Source: Bacteroidota bacterium
GTDB lineage: Bacteria; Bacteroidota; Bacteroidia; Chitinophagales; Chitinophagaceae
Reading direction: 5' to 3'
NCBI GenBank assembly: GCA_018266775.1
Contig: JAFDZS010000015.1
Location: 1 to 64,000, forward strand
DNA length: 64,000 nt
Shown here: in pieces, positions 25,380-34,213 of the stretch
Position numbering within the stretch: position 1 is the first letter of the stretch
Layout of the letters: the number at the start of each line of letters is the position of its first letter
The notes under the pieces: model-generated
Database searches by the model: none
Told to the model about the DNA's origin: nothing
What the model saw: the letters and a program-made list of their open reading frames with translations, nothing else
Position numbers and translations under genes: made by a program

Positions 25380-26573
25380 ATGAAAACAAATTCAATCATC
25401 AAAGCGACCGCAGCTTTCTTTACTGTCATGCTCGTTTCAGCGTCTCTTTTCCAATGTAAAAAAACCGGCGACATTGTAAAAGGTTTAGACAGATCATTTA
25501 AAGGAACTGCAGACACAACTGCCTATGCTGCTTTTTATGAAAGTAACACGATCGCTACTGCCGATGCCACTCCCGATGCAAATGATGTAGTAAAGTTCAG
25601 GGGTGTGCAAACTGTGCTTCATGAATACTGTGCTACATCCAATTGCCATGGTGGCCCCATCAGCCCTAAATTTGATACTTATGCGCAGGTAATGCAGTAT
25701 GTATCTGCAGGTAATCCTTCCGGCAGTAAATTATGGGAATACCTCACCACAAATAATTTTGATAAGGCAATGCCTCCTGTTAACTCCAACCACGAAATGG
25801 ATGTTACCGACAAAACTTTAATTTATAACTGGATCATCAATGGCGCTAAAGAAAAGCCAGATCTTAAAGATTTCAGGCCTGCTGCTATTGCACTCATCAA
25901 TAATGGTTGCGGTTCCGCCAACTGTCATAACGAAGCGACCGCTACTGGTGGATGGGCAAGAAAAGGTTTGATTGCTGGTTTAACTGCTTCAGATACCACA
26001 CAATTTACATTTACCAATCAATCTACCGGCTCTGTAACAGTATATTGTTTATTGTCTAACAAAACAATACGTGACCAGGTTTGGAATGCATATAAAGACA
26101 GTGTTAGAAAATTCTTTAGTGATACCGTTGCTTATGCAAGCTACAGGCCGTGGAAAACTTTTACCACCCCGCGTTCTGCATTAAGCACCAGGGGACCACT
26201 GCAAACTTATGATGACATCTTACTGGATATCATGAATCCAAAAAGTGTAAGGAGCAACTCCTCCGTTGTTTACACTGATCCGGTAACAACAGTGCAGTAT
26301 TACTGTAAAGGTAACCCGCTGAATGCAACCAGTTCACTGGTATCAAGAACAGATTCAACTTTATTACTTGCTAATCCATTTACCAATGTGTTTGCAACAT
26401 CACAACAGGGTGATATGGCATACGGGGATGGTGGTTTAAAACCCAATGAAGTTGCATTAATCAAAGCCTGGTATTTTGCTGATCCCAACATTCCTGATGT
26501 ATGGAAATACGGAACAAACAATGTAGGTATTTTCAAATACAGGAAAACTGGCAACATCATCATCAAACATTAA
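25380..26573 (+). CDS. Cytochrome-like lipoprotein with two CX4CH motifs
   Basis: The ATG at 25380 gives 397 residues and a lipoprotein signal with candidate lipid Cys C26 (SLFQC). An earlier in-frame ATG lacks a signal. Two haem-type motifs have four residues between the cysteines: CATSNCH (C84, C89, H90) and CGSANCH (C177, C182, H183). The first is followed by MPPV (M131) and a WIINGAK segment, the arrangement of planctomycete-type cytochrome c domains where Met is the axial ligand. A Cys pair with His could instead be structural. It is probably a periplasmic electron carrier. It is divergent from the NrfD cluster across shared CRP/FNR-like sites. Confidence 0.72.
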   Translation: MKTNSIIKATAAFFTVMLVSASLFQCKKTGDIVKGLDRSFKGTADTTAYAAFYESNTIATADATPDANDVVKFRGVQTVLHEYCATSNCHGGPISPKFDTYAQVMQYVSAGNPSGSKLWEYLTTNNFDKAMPPVNSNHEMDVTDKTLIYNWIINGAKEKPDLKDFRPAAIALINNGCGSANCHNEATATGGWARKGLIAGLTASDTTQFTFTNQSTGSVTVYCLLSNKTIRDQVWNAYKDSVRKFFSDTVAYASYRPWKTFTTPRSALSTRGPLQTYDDILLDIMNPKSVRSNSSVVYTDPVTTVQYYCKGNPLNATSSLVSRTDSTLLLANPFTNVFATSQQGDMAYGDGGLKPNEVALIKAWYFADPNIPDVWKYGTNNVGIFKYRKTGNIIIKH

Positions 26574-26594
26574 TCATTCTAAAATTTCAGATAT

Positions 26595-27206
26595 ATGAAA
26601 CAGAGAATTATAATAGCAGCGGTAATCACTTCATTGCTGGCCTATATTTTACCATCCTGCTATAAAAACAAAGAAGATATTCTGGCATTACCCACCGTTT
26701 CTTTCAGGGGAGATGTAGTTCCTATCATAGCATCAGGCGGTTGTGGTTGCCATATTAACGGTAAAACATCCAATGCAGTTGCATTTGCACACGGCGATAC
26801 TATTTTCTACGATGCCATTTTATCAAGGTCAGCCCTGTTTGATGCTTGGGTAAACGGTGGTTCACACCCCGGTGGTGGTATCATCGATTTTAAACCCAAC
26901 GAAAAAGTGATCATTAAACAATGGATTGCTGAAGGTGCAAAAGATGATGGCGGCGGCTGTACAGTTACCGGTGCCATTACTTTCACCAACAACATTAGCC
27001 CGTTATACCTTACCACTTGTAAAGGTGCAACCTGCCATGGCGGTATTGCCATCACACTGGACTACACTACTATGGTAGCTGATAAAGCAAAGATCAGCAC
27101 TATGATGAGTACAGGCGGTAATGGTCACCCGGGCGGCGCATTAAGTTTGAGTACCTGTACCGTAAATACATTTACTGAATGGCTGAACCAGGGTCAGCCT
27201 AAATAA
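26595..27206 (+). CDS. Cytochrome-like lipoprotein with CGCH and CX4CH motifs
   Basis: The protein has 203 residues with a lipoprotein signal and lipid Cys at C22 (ILPSC). Two repeats of one domain are visible. The first has CGCH (C50, C52, H53), then HPGGG and KQWIAEGAK. The second has CKGATCH (C142, C147, H148), then HPGGA and TEWLNQGQ. In both, HPGG stands where the neighbour has MPP, so a second His may be the axial ligand. The first motif has Ser47 where CX4CH would need Cys. It lies 21 bases after the previous gene, in the same operon. Haem binding is inferred. Confidence 0.68.
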   Translation: MKQRIIIAAVITSLLAYILPSCYKNKEDILALPTVSFRGDVVPIIASGGCGCHINGKTSNAVAFAHGDTIFYDAILSRSALFDAWVNGGSHPGGGIIDFKPNEKVIIKQWIAEGAKDDGGGCTVTGAITFTNNISPLYLTTCKGATCHGGIAITLDYTTMVADKAKISTMMSTGGNGHPGGALSLSTCTVNTFTEWLNQGQPK

Positions 27207-27249
27207 ACGAACCGTCAACCGATCTTCATACCATTAAAATAAAGACATT

Positions 27250-28167
27250 ATGAAAAAGATAGTATCATTAACCCTGTTCGCCTTCGCCTTGTGCAGTTAT
27301 GCTGTGGCGCAGGATTCAGCAGCAGTTGAAACTAAAGAAGCGCCCACTCCCAAATATGCAAGGGCTACTTTCAATTCCACCCGCATCATTAACATGCAAA
27401 GCACTGAAATTGTAAGTAAAGGTGCATTGGAATTCATGATCTCCCACCACTTCAGCAATATCTGGAACAAAGGTGCAGGATCTGAAAATGTGGGCCAGTT
27501 ATTCGGACTGAATTCCGGTGTGGCACATACTTACATGTCATTTGCCTATTCTCCGTTGGATTGGCTGAATGTTGGGGTAGCCGCTGCCGGTAGTTCAAAA
27601 TACGAAGGCTGGCTAAAATTCAGGCTGGTGCGCCAGCAAACCGGGTTAAGAAACATTCCGGTATCTGTAAGCTTATATTCTATGGGTAACATTAATGTGG
27701 CTAAAGACCCGGATATTACATTTGCAGGAAACCGCCTGTCTTTTGTAAACCAATTGCTGATTGCCCGTAAATTTTCTCCCAAATTATCAGTGGAACTGAT
27801 ACCAACCTGGGTACACTTCAATATAGTTCCTTATGGTATCAACAACAGCAACGAAGTATTTTCAGTAGGGTTTGGCGCCAAATACAAAGCCAAACCAAAA
27901 ATGAATCTTACACTGGAATATTCAAGGCAACTCAATATGTATGAAAATATCATTACTAAAAATGGTGCCATCCTGAATTATTATCCCAACCTGCTTGCTG
28001 CAGGTATCGAGATCAATACAGGTGGTCACTTATTCCAATTCTTTGTGGGAAGCACAACCAGTGCATCTAACGTAGATCAGCTGGCAAAAAATACCAGCAG
28101 TATTAAAGATGGTAATTTCGCATTTGGTTTTACCATTAACAGAAGTTTGAGCCTGAAGAAAAATTGA
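27250..28167 (+). CDS. DUF5777-like outer membrane beta-barrel protein
   Basis: The protein has 305 residues. A signal peptide (about 1-20, ending AVAQ) is followed by alternating beta strands and ends in a strand with aromatic and polar alternation (FAFGFTINRSLSLKKN). The conserved early segment RIINMQSTEIVSKGALEFMI...HHF resembles DUF5777 barrels of Bacteroidota. It is the last gene of the operon with the two CX4CH lipoproteins, so it may anchor or expose them at the outer membrane (inference). A bidirectional terminator follows. Confidence 0.78.
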   Translation: MKKIVSLTLFAFALCSYAVAQDSAAVETKEAPTPKYARATFNSTRIINMQSTEIVSKGALEFMISHHFSNIWNKGAGSENVGQLFGLNSGVAHTYMSFAYSPLDWLNVGVAAAGSSKYEGWLKFRLVRQQTGLRNIPVSVSLYSMGNINVAKDPDITFAGNRLSFVNQLLIARKFSPKLSVELIPTWVHFNIVPYGINNSNEVFSVGFGAKYKAKPKMNLTLEYSRQLNMYENIITKNGAILNYYPNLLAAGIEINTGGHLFQFFVGSTTSASNVDQLAKNTSSIKDGNFAFGFTINRSLSLKKN

Positions 28168-28198
28168 TTGGTGATGGAAGTTTGATGAAACCCGAAAC

Positions 28199-28228
28199 TA
28201 AAGAGCCGGCAGTAATGCCGGTTCTTTG
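28199..28228. terminator. Bidirectional terminator between the barrel gene and pdeM
   Basis: Stem AAAGAGCCGGCA/TGCCGGTTCTTT (one mismatch) with loop GTAA, flanked by A and T tracts. The genes on both sides end here. Confidence 0.85.
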
Positions 28229-28229
28229 T

Positions 28230-28895
28230 TTATGAGCAGGGTATGACGCTGTTCTCAACTATCGCAAAGGCCTGTTCGTTTTTTAAAGGCTCCACACGGT
28301 ATGTGCCCGTAAATTTTCCAAATGCAGGCAATACGCAGTATTGCCCTGTAAAATAAAAACAGGGAAAGCGAAGCGACTGTTTACCTAATCCTTTTATACT
28401 GATAGCAGGATGAAGGTGCCCGCTGAAATAATATGCATCTGCATCATCAATATTCTCAGGTATATGTTCCGGCTGGTGTACGAAATGAAACTGATGGTGT
28501 GTCCATTGTTTTTCTTCAATGATAATACCTGCTTTTTTATACCACTTATCCGGAACAATATCATGATTGCCTTTCACCAGCCGCATAGGAACATATTTCA
28601 GGTCATTACGCCATTTCAAAAACAATTCATGTTCTTTATTTTCCACACTGTGAAATAAATCGCCAACAATTACTACTTCCTGCGGTTTGAAAAATTGTAT
28701 GGCAGCAATGAAACGTTGCATATCTTCTTTCATAATGGCAGCAGGTACAGCAATACCGCTTTTACGGAAGTGCCCGGTTTTACCTAAATGCAGGTCAGAC
28801 AGTATTAATAGTTTTTCCTGCTCCCAAAAAACGGTACGGTTGTGGTGTAAAATAAAATCGTTTTGAAGAATGGTATGCTGAATAAAACTGGCCAT
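28230..28895 (-). CDS. pdeM: Ligase-associated DNA damage response phosphoesterase PdeM
   Basis: The protein has 221 residues. The calcineurin-like metallophosphoesterase motifs are in order: SDLHLGKTGHFRKSGI (D and H of motif I), GDLFHS, KGNHD and SGHLHP. The LHLGKTGHFRKSGIxVP stretch is typical of the PdeM family that travels with a DEXH helicase, an exonuclease and an ATP-dependent ligase. Here only the helicase is next to it, 236 bases upstream on the same strand. The family is thought to process DNA ends. A -7 element (28917-28924) lies just before the start. Confidence 0.9.
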   Translation of the reverse strand: MASFIQHTILQNDFILHHNRTVFWEQEKLLILSDLHLGKTGHFRKSGIAVPAAIMKEDMQRFIAAIQFFKPQEVVIVGDLFHSVENKEHELFLKWRNDLKYVPMRLVKGNHDIVPDKWYKKAGIIIEEKQWTHHQFHFVHQPEHIPENIDDADAYYFSGHLHPAISIKGLGKQSLRFPCFYFTGQYCVLPAFGKFTGTYRVEPLKNEQAFAIVENSVIPCS

Positions 28896-28916
28896 GGCTG
28901 AAACTGCAAACTTAAA

Positions 28917-28924
28917 TTTTTTCT
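28917..28924 (-). promoter_or_regulatory. -7 promoter element of pdeM
   Basis: TAAGTTTG on the minus strand, an exact match, about 21 bases before the start codon. It gives pdeM a promoter separate from the helicase gene. Confidence 0.5.
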
Positions 28925-28960
28925 TCCTTCGTTAAAAAATGAATTTCAAAGAAGTTTTTT

Positions 28961-29066
28961 TAAAGAAGGCAACCTTTCAGGTTGACTTCTTCCTGCAAGA
29001 TTTCAATAACGGTTCGATTTGAAAAGCTTTGCGGGGGAAGTCAACTGGCACAGTTGCCTTCCTTTT
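28961..29066. repeat. Imperfect long palindrome between pdeM and the helicase gene
   Basis: The left arm 28965-28990 (GAAGGCAAC...GGTTGACTTC) is the near inverse of the right arm 29037-29061 (GAAGTCAACT...AGTTGCCTTC). Each arm is itself a small palindrome (AACCTttcAGGTT, CAACTggcacAGTTG). The inner part is AT-rich. It looks like a REP-type mobile palindrome rather than a simple terminator. Confidence 0.6.
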
Positions 29067-29131
29067 GAGAATCCTTTTTGGCGGTTTAAGCGTGTTACGA
29101 TTACTCAATCAATATTTTTTACAGGCAACAA

Positions 29132-31642
29132 TCAATCTTTTAATTGCTGCTGCATCCGCTTAACCCTGTCTTCCAGCTTTTCAGAAGACACATTCTCCCG
29201 CATACTGTCCACTTTCAATGGGAAACAAAAAGGCGTTAGTTGTTGCGGAACGGTAATGACTACTTTACTGCGCTGGATGCGTTGCAGCATATCCCGCAGC
29301 CGGGTTTCTTCCATTTGCTGGTCAAATACTTCACGGTAAGCTTGTTTCAATAAAATATTATTCGGTTCATACTCCTCAAAAACTTTAAATAACAACGATG
29401 CGGATGATTGCAGGTGGCGGGCTTTTTTATATTCACCCGGATAGCCCTGGAAGATCAATCCACCGATAACAGCAATATCACGAAATTTGCGTTTAGCCAT
29501 TTCCGTACTATTAACGCTCCGCTGTATATCTTCAAACAAATGTTCTTCAGAAAATAATTCATATACATTGGAGTCATCCAGCGGTATGGGTTGATCGCTG
29601 AGCAATTCAAACCCATAATCATTCATGGCGAAAGAAAAAGTAATAGGGGTAATCTGGCTGATGCGCCATGCCAAAATCGCCGCCATGGCTTCATGCACCA
29701 GCCGCCCTTCAAAAGGATAAACAAATAAATGAAAACCATCTTTGGTTTCAATATGTTCAATCAACAGTTCATCTTCTTTTGGCACATGCGATAAAAGGTT
29801 TTGTAACTTGAACAGCGGCTTCAATATATTCAGTTCAGGTATATTGTTCTTTTTATGGCTTAATGATAACGCTGCCCGCAATTTTTTACCCATGTTGCTG
29901 CTGAGGCTCATACGGCCGCCCTGCCAGCTGGGAATGATGCTTTTTTTTGCAGTAGATTTCTTTACCAATACCGTCATGTCTTTAATCATCACCAACTCTA
30001 AATTTCTTCCTGCAATAGTGAAGGAGTCGCCTGGCTCTAACCGGGAAATAAACCATTCTTCAATCACACCAATATAGCCGCCACTCATAAATTTCACTTT
30101 CAGCATCGCATCGCTCACAATGGTGCCAATATGCATGCGGTGCTGCATGGCAATGCGGCGGCTGTTGATTTTAAATAAGTCACCATCCATGATCTCCACT
30201 TTTTTATATTCATCATACTGGTGCAATGCTTTGCCACCGGCGGTAATGTGCGATAAAATTCCTTCAAATTCTTCCCGCTGCATGGCAGCAAAACAGAAGG
30301 TGGAGCATACTTCCTCAAACGTACTGTCTGCGTAAAACCCATCTGAAATGGCAATGGTGCACAGGTATTGAATCAGTACATCAAAACATAAAATCATGGG
30401 CGGTTTGCTCTCGATAAAATTTTCTTCCACGGCCTGTTTCAAAGCGGCAGCTTCCACCAGTTCCAAACTGTGTGTGGGCAGAAAATAAATTTTACTTACC
30501 GCATCCGGGCTGTGGCCACTTCTGCCTGCACGCTGCAGAAAACGGGCCACACCTTTTGGAGAACCTACCTGTATAACGGTTTCCACTGGCCGAAAATCTA
30601 CGCCAAGGTCAAGGCTTGCGGTGCATACCACGCATTTTAATCTGCCGGTATGCAAATTTTCCTCCACCCACAAACGCAACTCCTGCTCAATGCTTCCATG
30701 ATGCAGTGCTACAGCGCCCGCTAAATCTGGCGCCGCAGCCAATATGGATTGGTACCACAATTCCGTCATACCCCTTGTATTGATGAACACCAGCGTGGTG
30801 CGGCTGTTGTAAATGATAGGCAAAACTTTTTCCACCAGCTTAATGCCAAGGTGGCCAGCCCAAGGGTATTTTTCTATTTCATCAGGAAATATCGATTCAA
30901 TTTGCGTTTGTTTATGCAGGTTGGCTTTTACGATAACACTGTGATCATTACCTGCATCAGTATTGTTGCGAAGTGTGTACAATCTTTTTAAAGGGTGTAG
31001 TAACACTTCTTTTGCTTCTTCCAAATTACCAATGGTGGCAGAGATGCCCCAAACCAGGCTCCATTTACCAGTTAACTGAAATTGTGCATTCACCACTCTT
31101 GCAATGGCCAGCTCAGTTTGCACACCCCGTTTGCTGCCCATCAGTTCATGCCATTCATCTACCGCAATAATGCGTAATGATTTAAAAATATCAGGGTAAT
31201 TTTTTTGCGCCAATAATAAATGCAAACTCTCAGGAGTAATGATGAGCACTTCCGGCATTTGTTTTTTTTGTTGCGCCCGTTCTTTTAATTCTGTGTCGCC
31301 GTTGCGGATCCCTACTTTCCATGCCATACCCAGGGATTCAATCACTTCTGTCATGGCACGGGCAATATCTTTGGCCAGTGCTCTTAGCGGCGTAATCCAC
31401 AGCAATTGCAAGCCATTATTCTTTTTGGTCAAATATTGTTGCGGATGCTGGTTGATGAATTGGATAATACTGCCCAAAAAAACAGAATAGGTTTTACCAC
31501 AACCTGTTGGGGCATTCACCAAACCATTTTTATTGTTGATGATATGCTGCCAGGTTTGTGCCTGGAAGTCAAATGGCAAGCGGCCGGTTTGCGCAAGCCA
31601 GTCAATAATCACACGATGTCCCGGAGAATTTGCCCCTTTCAT
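29132..31642 (-). CDS. Ligase-associated DNA damage response DEXH-box helicase (Lhr-like)
   Basis: The protein has 836 residues. The helicase core has Walker A (NAPTGCGKTYS, about 40-50), motif II DEWH near 156 and motif VI (QRAGRSGH, near 361). A C-terminal Lhr-type region covers about 430-800. Lhr-like helicases unwind DNA or RNA-DNA with 3'-5' polarity. This subfamily co-occurs with PdeM, an exonuclease and an ATP-dependent ligase in a bacterial end-repair system. The ligase and exonuclease genes are not in the window, so the set is split in this genome. The gene appears monocistronic and is separated from pdeM by a palindromic repeat. Confidence 0.9.
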   Translation of the reverse strand: MKGANSPGHRVIIDWLAQTGRLPFDFQAQTWQHIINNKNGLVNAPTGCGKTYSVFLGSIIQFINQHPQQYLTKKNNGLQLLWITPLRALAKDIARAMTEVIESLGMAWKVGIRNGDTELKERAQQKKQMPEVLIITPESLHLLLAQKNYPDIFKSLRIIAVDEWHELMGSKRGVQTELAIARVVNAQFQLTGKWSLVWGISATIGNLEEAKEVLLHPLKRLYTLRNNTDAGNDHSVIVKANLHKQTQIESIFPDEIEKYPWAGHLGIKLVEKVLPIIYNSRTTLVFINTRGMTELWYQSILAAAPDLAGAVALHHGSIEQELRLWVEENLHTGRLKCVVCTASLDLGVDFRPVETVIQVGSPKGVARFLQRAGRSGHSPDAVSKIYFLPTHSLELVEAAALKQAVEENFIESKPPMILCFDVLIQYLCTIAISDGFYADSTFEEVCSTFCFAAMQREEFEGILSHITAGGKALHQYDEYKKVEIMDGDLFKINSRRIAMQHRMHIGTIVSDAMLKVKFMSGGYIGVIEEWFISRLEPGDSFTIAGRNLELVMIKDMTVLVKKSTAKKSIIPSWQGGRMSLSSNMGKKLRAALSLSHKKNNIPELNILKPLFKLQNLLSHVPKEDELLIEHIETKDGFHLFVYPFEGRLVHEAMAAILAWRISQITPITFSFAMNDYGFELLSDQPIPLDDSNVYELFSEEHLFEDIQRSVNSTEMAKRKFRDIAVIGGLIFQGYPGEYKKARHLQSSASLLFKVFEEYEPNNILLKQAYREVFDQQMEETRLRDMLQRIQRSKVVITVPQQLTPFCFPLKVDSMRENVSSEKLEDRVKRMQQQLKD

Positions 31643-31694
31643 TAGGGCAAATTACAGATAGCATTTCAATATAAAGGGAGAATTTATAAAACGC

Positions 31695-32114
31695 CTATTT
31701 TAATTTCATTTGAGCGTAGTAAGGATGCTCCGGGTTTACAATTAATTCCTGGCGCAGCGGATGAATGAGCACATCCATATCTTCTAAAGGTATTGCGCCC
31801 AGCAAAGGTTCGGCATCGCCTTTAAGTACCATTGCGTCAACATTGCAACGGCGGTTTTTGAATTTGATTTCAACTGGTCCAACCACATCATATTCAACCA
31901 CTGAACCATCAGCCAATTGACCTTTTCTTTTTTCTATAAACTGCAGGTCGAGTTGTTCCTGTATAGTTTCATTAATGCACAAGTAGTATGCTCCGGTATC
32001 AACCAAAATATTCACATGCATTCTTTTCACTTCATCTTCCCCAATAATTTTTCTTCGGGCACTTTGCAGATCATACCCATTAATTAATTCTATATCAGCA
32101 TAAACTAAACCCAT
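31695..32114 (-). CDS. Retropepsin-like (clan AA) aspartic protease domain protein
   Basis: The ATG at 32114 gives 139 residues (MGLVYADIELING...). An ATG at 32129 would add five, and a longer frame would run over the ffh start on the other strand. One DTG motif (LVDTGAYYLCI) marks the active site of a single-domain protease that would work as a dimer. PLLGAIPLEDM is the second hydrophobic-hydrophobic-Gly motif. It is a paralogue of the DSG protein within the nuo operon (58226-58597). It resembles clan AA proteins often found as stand-alone genes in Bacteroidota. Substrate is unknown. It is divergent from ffh. Confidence 0.75.
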   Translation of the reverse strand: MGLVYADIELINGYDLQSARRKIIGEDEVKRMHVNILVDTGAYYLCINETIQEQLDLQFIEKRKGQLADGSVVEYDVVGPVEIKFKNRRCNVDAMVLKGDAEPLLGAIPLEDMDVLIHPLRQELIVNPEHPYYAQMKLK

Positions 32115-32166
32115 AAATTTATTTTTCATGTAAAAATACAAAACATTATCTATCCAAACCTTTCTG

Positions 32167-32174
32167 TAAATTTG
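32167..32174 (+). promoter_or_regulatory. -7 promoter element of ffh
   Basis: TAAATTTG, an exact TAnnTTTG match, 26 bases before the ffh start. Confidence 0.6.
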
Positions 32175-32199
32175 CAGCCGTTTCAATAAAGCAAGTACT

Positions 32200-33519
32200 A
32201 TGTTCAATTCATTAAGTGAGAAATTAGAAAGTGCGTTTAAGAACCTTAAAGGCCAGGGCCGTATCACCGACCTGAATGTGGCTAATACGGTAAAAGATAT
32301 CCGCCGTGCATTGGTAGATGCCGATGTGAACTATAAAATTGCCAAAGAGTTTACCGATAAGGTGAAAGAAAAAGCCCTGGGTTCCAAAGTATTGCTGGCA
32401 GTAAATCCCGGGCAACAAATGGTAAAGATTGTGCAGGATGAACTGACAGAACTGATGGGTGGAGAAGCGTCTGAATTTAATGTCTCCGGCAGTCCTGCCA
32501 TTATTTTGATCGCAGGGTTGCAGGGTAGTGGTAAAACCACTTTCAGCGGTAAACTGGCGAATTACCTCAAAACTAAAAAGGGCAAATCACCCCTGCTTGT
32601 AGCAGGTGATATTTACCGACCTGCGGCGATTGACCAATTAGAAGTATTAGGTGGACAAATTGGTGTGGATGTGTATGCAGAAAGAGAAAATAAAGATGCT
32701 GTTTCCATTGTACAAAATGCGTTGAAAGAAGCCCGCAGCAAAAATAAAAACGTAATTATTGTAGATACTGCCGGCCGTTTGGCGGTGGACGAAGTAATGA
32801 TGACCGAAGTGGCGAATATTAAAAATGCCATCAGCCCGCAGGAAATTTTATTTGTGGTGGACAGCATGACCGGCCAGGATGCGGTGAACACTGCGAAGGC
32901 ATTTAACGACAGGCTGGATTTTAGTGGTGTGGTATTGACCAAACTGGATGGTGATACACGTGGTGGTGCGGCACTATCTATCAAATACACTGTGAACAAA
33001 CCCATCAAATTTGCCAGCAGCGGCGAAAAAATGGATACGCTTGATGTGTTTTACCCCGACCGTATGGCGCAGCGTATTTTGGGCATGGGTGATATTGTGA
33101 GCCTGGTGGAAAAAGCACAGGAACAATTTGATGAGGCTGAAGCAAGAAAACTGGAAAAGAAAATCCGCAAAAATCAGTTCGATTTTGAAGATTTTAAAAC
33201 CCAATTGCAGCAGATCAAAAAAATGGGTAACCTGAAAGATTTGATGGGCATGATACCCGGGGTAGGCAAACAGATTAAAGATGTTGATATCAACAATGAT
33301 TCTTTTAAAGGCATTGAAGCCATCATCAACAGTATGACGCTGGAAGAAAGAAGAAACCCGGATCTCATCAATCCCAGCCGTAAAACCCGTATTGCCAAAG
33401 GTGCAGGAAAAGATATTGCAGAAGTAAATGCCTTCTTAAAACAGTTTGAACAGATGAAGAGTATGATGAAAATGATGAACAAAATGCCCATGGGCAGAAT
33501 GCCGGGCATGGGAAGATAA
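32200..33519 (+). CDS. ffh: Signal recognition particle protein Ffh
   Basis: The protein has 439 residues with the normal N-G-M layout. The N domain is helical (1-90). The GTPase G domain has G1 GLQGSGKTTF near 107-116, DTAGR near 190-194 and TKLDGD near 247-252. A Met-rich M domain (about 300-439) ends MNKMPMGRMPGMGR. With 4.5S RNA it binds signal sequences on ribosomes and delivers them to FtsY. rpsP, rimM and other translation genes follow, a common arrangement (ffh-rpsP-rimM). Confidence 0.97.
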   Translation: MFNSLSEKLESAFKNLKGQGRITDLNVANTVKDIRRALVDADVNYKIAKEFTDKVKEKALGSKVLLAVNPGQQMVKIVQDELTELMGGEASEFNVSGSPAIILIAGLQGSGKTTFSGKLANYLKTKKGKSPLLVAGDIYRPAAIDQLEVLGGQIGVDVYAERENKDAVSIVQNALKEARSKNKNVIIVDTAGRLAVDEVMMTEVANIKNAISPQEILFVVDSMTGQDAVNTAKAFNDRLDFSGVVLTKLDGDTRGGAALSIKYTVNKPIKFASSGEKMDTLDVFYPDRMAQRILGMGDIVSLVEKAQEQFDEAEARKLEKKIRKNQFDFEDFKTQLQQIKKMGNLKDLMGMIPGVGKQIKDVDINNDSFKGIEAIINSMTLEERRNPDLINPSRKTRIAKGAGKDIAEVNAFLKQFEQMKSMMKMMNKMPMGRMPGMGR

Positions 33520-33658
33520 GCCCCGTCCATCTTTCACAATCCTTTATAATACGATTTATTAAAATATTTTGGCTGATAAATCTTTCGTATTTATCTTCGC
33601 TGTTCCTTGTTTAAGGAGAAAGAAACCCTATTTAGTAACAACCAAAAATTTCTATTTT

Positions 33659-34114
33659 ATGGCTGTAAAAATGAGACTGCAAAGACATGGCTCAAAGAAG
33701 AGACCATTCTACTTCATCGTAGTCGCAGACGGCAGAAGTCCACGTGACGGTAAATTCATTCAAAAATTAGGTACGTACAATCCACTGACAGTTCCTGCTA
33801 CAATCCAGGTAGACCGTCAGAAGGCATTGGACTGGCTGCAAAAAGGTGCTCAACCCACCGATACTGTACGCCGCATCCTGTCTTTCAAAGGTGTATTGTA
33901 CCTGAAACATTTACTGCGTGGTGTAGGCCTGGGCCTGTTCGACGAAGCAGCAGCTATGGAGAAATTTACGAAGTGGAGCAGTGAGCATGAAGCTCATATT
34001 GCAAAACGCCAGAGTGCCCATAAAAAAGCACGCATGGACAAACGTAACCAACCCGTAGTAAGAAAAGTTGCCGAAGCACCGGCCAGCTCAGAAGGAACCA
34101 AAACAGAAGAATAA
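33659..34114 (+). CDS. rpsP: 30S ribosomal protein S16
   Basis: The ATG at 33659 gives 151 residues, starting MAVKMRLQRHGSKKRPFYFI, the standard S16 N-terminus. A longer upstream frame has no S16 character. S16 helps assemble the 5' domain of the small subunit. The protein is longer than the E. coli form (82 residues) because of a charged, Ala-rich C-terminal extension (about 100-151), usual in Bacteroidota. A strong terminator follows, so rimM has its own promoter. Confidence 0.95.
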   Translation: MAVKMRLQRHGSKKRPFYFIVVADGRSPRDGKFIQKLGTYNPLTVPATIQVDRQKALDWLQKGAQPTDTVRRILSFKGVLYLKHLLRGVGLGLFDEAAAMEKFTKWSSEHEAHIAKRQSAHKKARMDKRNQPVVRKVAEAPASSEGTKTEE

Positions 34115-34137
34115 ATAACCCTCTGTTACGTGAATTC

Positions 34138-34173
34138 ATTAAAGTTCCGTTATTTGGTAACGGAACTTTTTTT
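34138..34173 (+). terminator. Intrinsic terminator of rpsP
   Basis: Stem AAAGTTCCGTTA/TAACGGAACTTT (34141-34152 and 34158-34169) with a 5-base loop, then a T run. Confidence 0.88.
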
Positions 34174-34196
34174 ATGCCCGCCAATGATCACAGAAT

Positions 34197-34204
34197 TATC
34201 TTTG
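34197..34204 (+). promoter_or_regulatory. -7 promoter element of rimM, leaderless or near-leaderless
   Basis: TATCTTTG, an exact TAnnTTTG match, ends 9 bases before the rimM ATG at 34214. The mRNA would have a leader of only a few bases. Confidence 0.55.
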
Positions 34205-34213
34205 TAAAATACC

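Noticed and set aside
29005..29020. tRNA fragment (GGTTCGATT resembles a T-loop)
   Set aside because: No acceptor, D or anticodon arm can be folded around it. It is part of the long palindrome.
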